This document shows, piece by piece, positions 63,996 to 64,000 of a stretch of 64,000 bases of DNA. The notes under the pieces were generated by a model. The model ran no database searches and was not told where the DNA came from. It saw only the letters and a list, made by a program, of their open reading frames with translations. The stretch is from Rickettsiales bacterium (lineage in GTDB: Bacteria > Pseudomonadota > Alphaproteobacteria > G027485855), in assembly GCA_027485855.1 (NCBI GenBank), contig JAIXQD010000020.1:26451-90450 (forward strand), written 5' to 3'. Both the position numbers and the translations under genes were made by a program. Each line of letters opens with the position of its first letter. Positions within the stretch are counted from its first letter, which is position 1.

Positions 63996-64000
63996 GCGCC
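63982..64000 (+). tRNA. Possible 5' end of a tRNA gene (cut by window edge)
   Basis: GGGCATA-TA-GCTC-AGC has the order of acceptor strand, U8-A9 and D-stem of a tRNA. Only 19 bases are present, so the isotype cannot be told. The upstream copy (63887-63900) has the same start but then diverges, so it would be a truncated remnant. Confidence 0.4.

Noticed and set aside
1..64000. CRISPR arrays, rRNA operons, insertion sequences, prophage genes
   Set aside because: I looked for regularly spaced repeats, rRNA-like sequence, transposases and phage structural proteins, and saw none in the window.

Overview
The window is chromosomal DNA from an alphaproteobacterium. This rests on several things: a Caulobacter-like flagellar block (fliF-fliG-fliH/flbE-fliN-flbD-flhA), the mutY / dciA / dsbA-type / smc neighbourhood, a CnoX-LON-Trm112-DUF971 run, split glycine dehydrogenase (gcvPA/gcvPB), a 41-residue ribosomal protein L36, and Coq7. 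I cannot fix the order or genus. The cell is Gram-negative (MlaC, MipA, an autotransporter), probably motile, uses ubiquinone, and has beta-oxidation, an aconitase and a glycine cleavage system.

Layout. 1-5383: flagellar motor and regulator genes on the minus strand. 5728-5802: tRNA-Gly(GCC), followed by a small accessory patch (5803-7503) with an HNH nuclease and a small CxxC protein. 7521-12451: a coiled-coil protein, the CnoX-LON-Trm112-DUF971 run, a MipA-type outer-membrane protein and MlaC. 12582-15290: acnA with its own terminator. 15383-22930: an unknown exported protein, mutY, dciA, a DsbA-like protein, smc and an HD hydrolase. 22958-28708: a beta-oxidation operon (fadA, fadB, half-size EamA transporter, acyl-CoA dehydrogenase). 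28817-30983: coq7, dsbB and a GNAT-like protein.

31172-31256 is tRNA-Leu(CAA). The stretch from there to about 35205 looks like an acquired island. It holds a cluster of inverted repeats, an APH-like kinase and an autotransporter with HAF repeats. It ends in a degenerate copy of the tRNA-Leu 3' part and a 14-bp tandem repeat. Next come a DUF692-DUF2063 fusion enzyme with DoxX (35250-37417), a divergent glycosyltransferase / NDP-hexose 2,3-dehydratase pair (37576-39941), an ABC-F ATPase, a GH13 glucosidase and an alpha-2-macroglobulin-like protein.

47272-53421 is a minus-strand run: lipoprotein, gcvT, gcvH, gcvPA, gcvPB, a PfkB-type sugar kinase and a small membrane protein. The right end holds thrB-rnhA, a peroxiredoxin, a ScsB/DsbD-type reductase, YqgE, a methyltransferase-like protein, rpmJ, an orphan CbbX-like AAA+ ATPase, pyruvate kinase, a cysteine-patterned lipoprotein and a VanX-type dipeptidase. 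The last 175 bases carry a 95-bp-period duplication that runs into what looks like the 5' end of a tRNA gene.

Most of the window is conserved housekeeping. The least ordinary parts are the DUF692-DUF2063 fusion without a visible precursor peptide, the isolated deoxysugar dehydratase, the tRNA-Leu island with its structured edges, the two-module cysteine lipoprotein, and the Lys/Ala-rich tails on Coq7 and YqgE.
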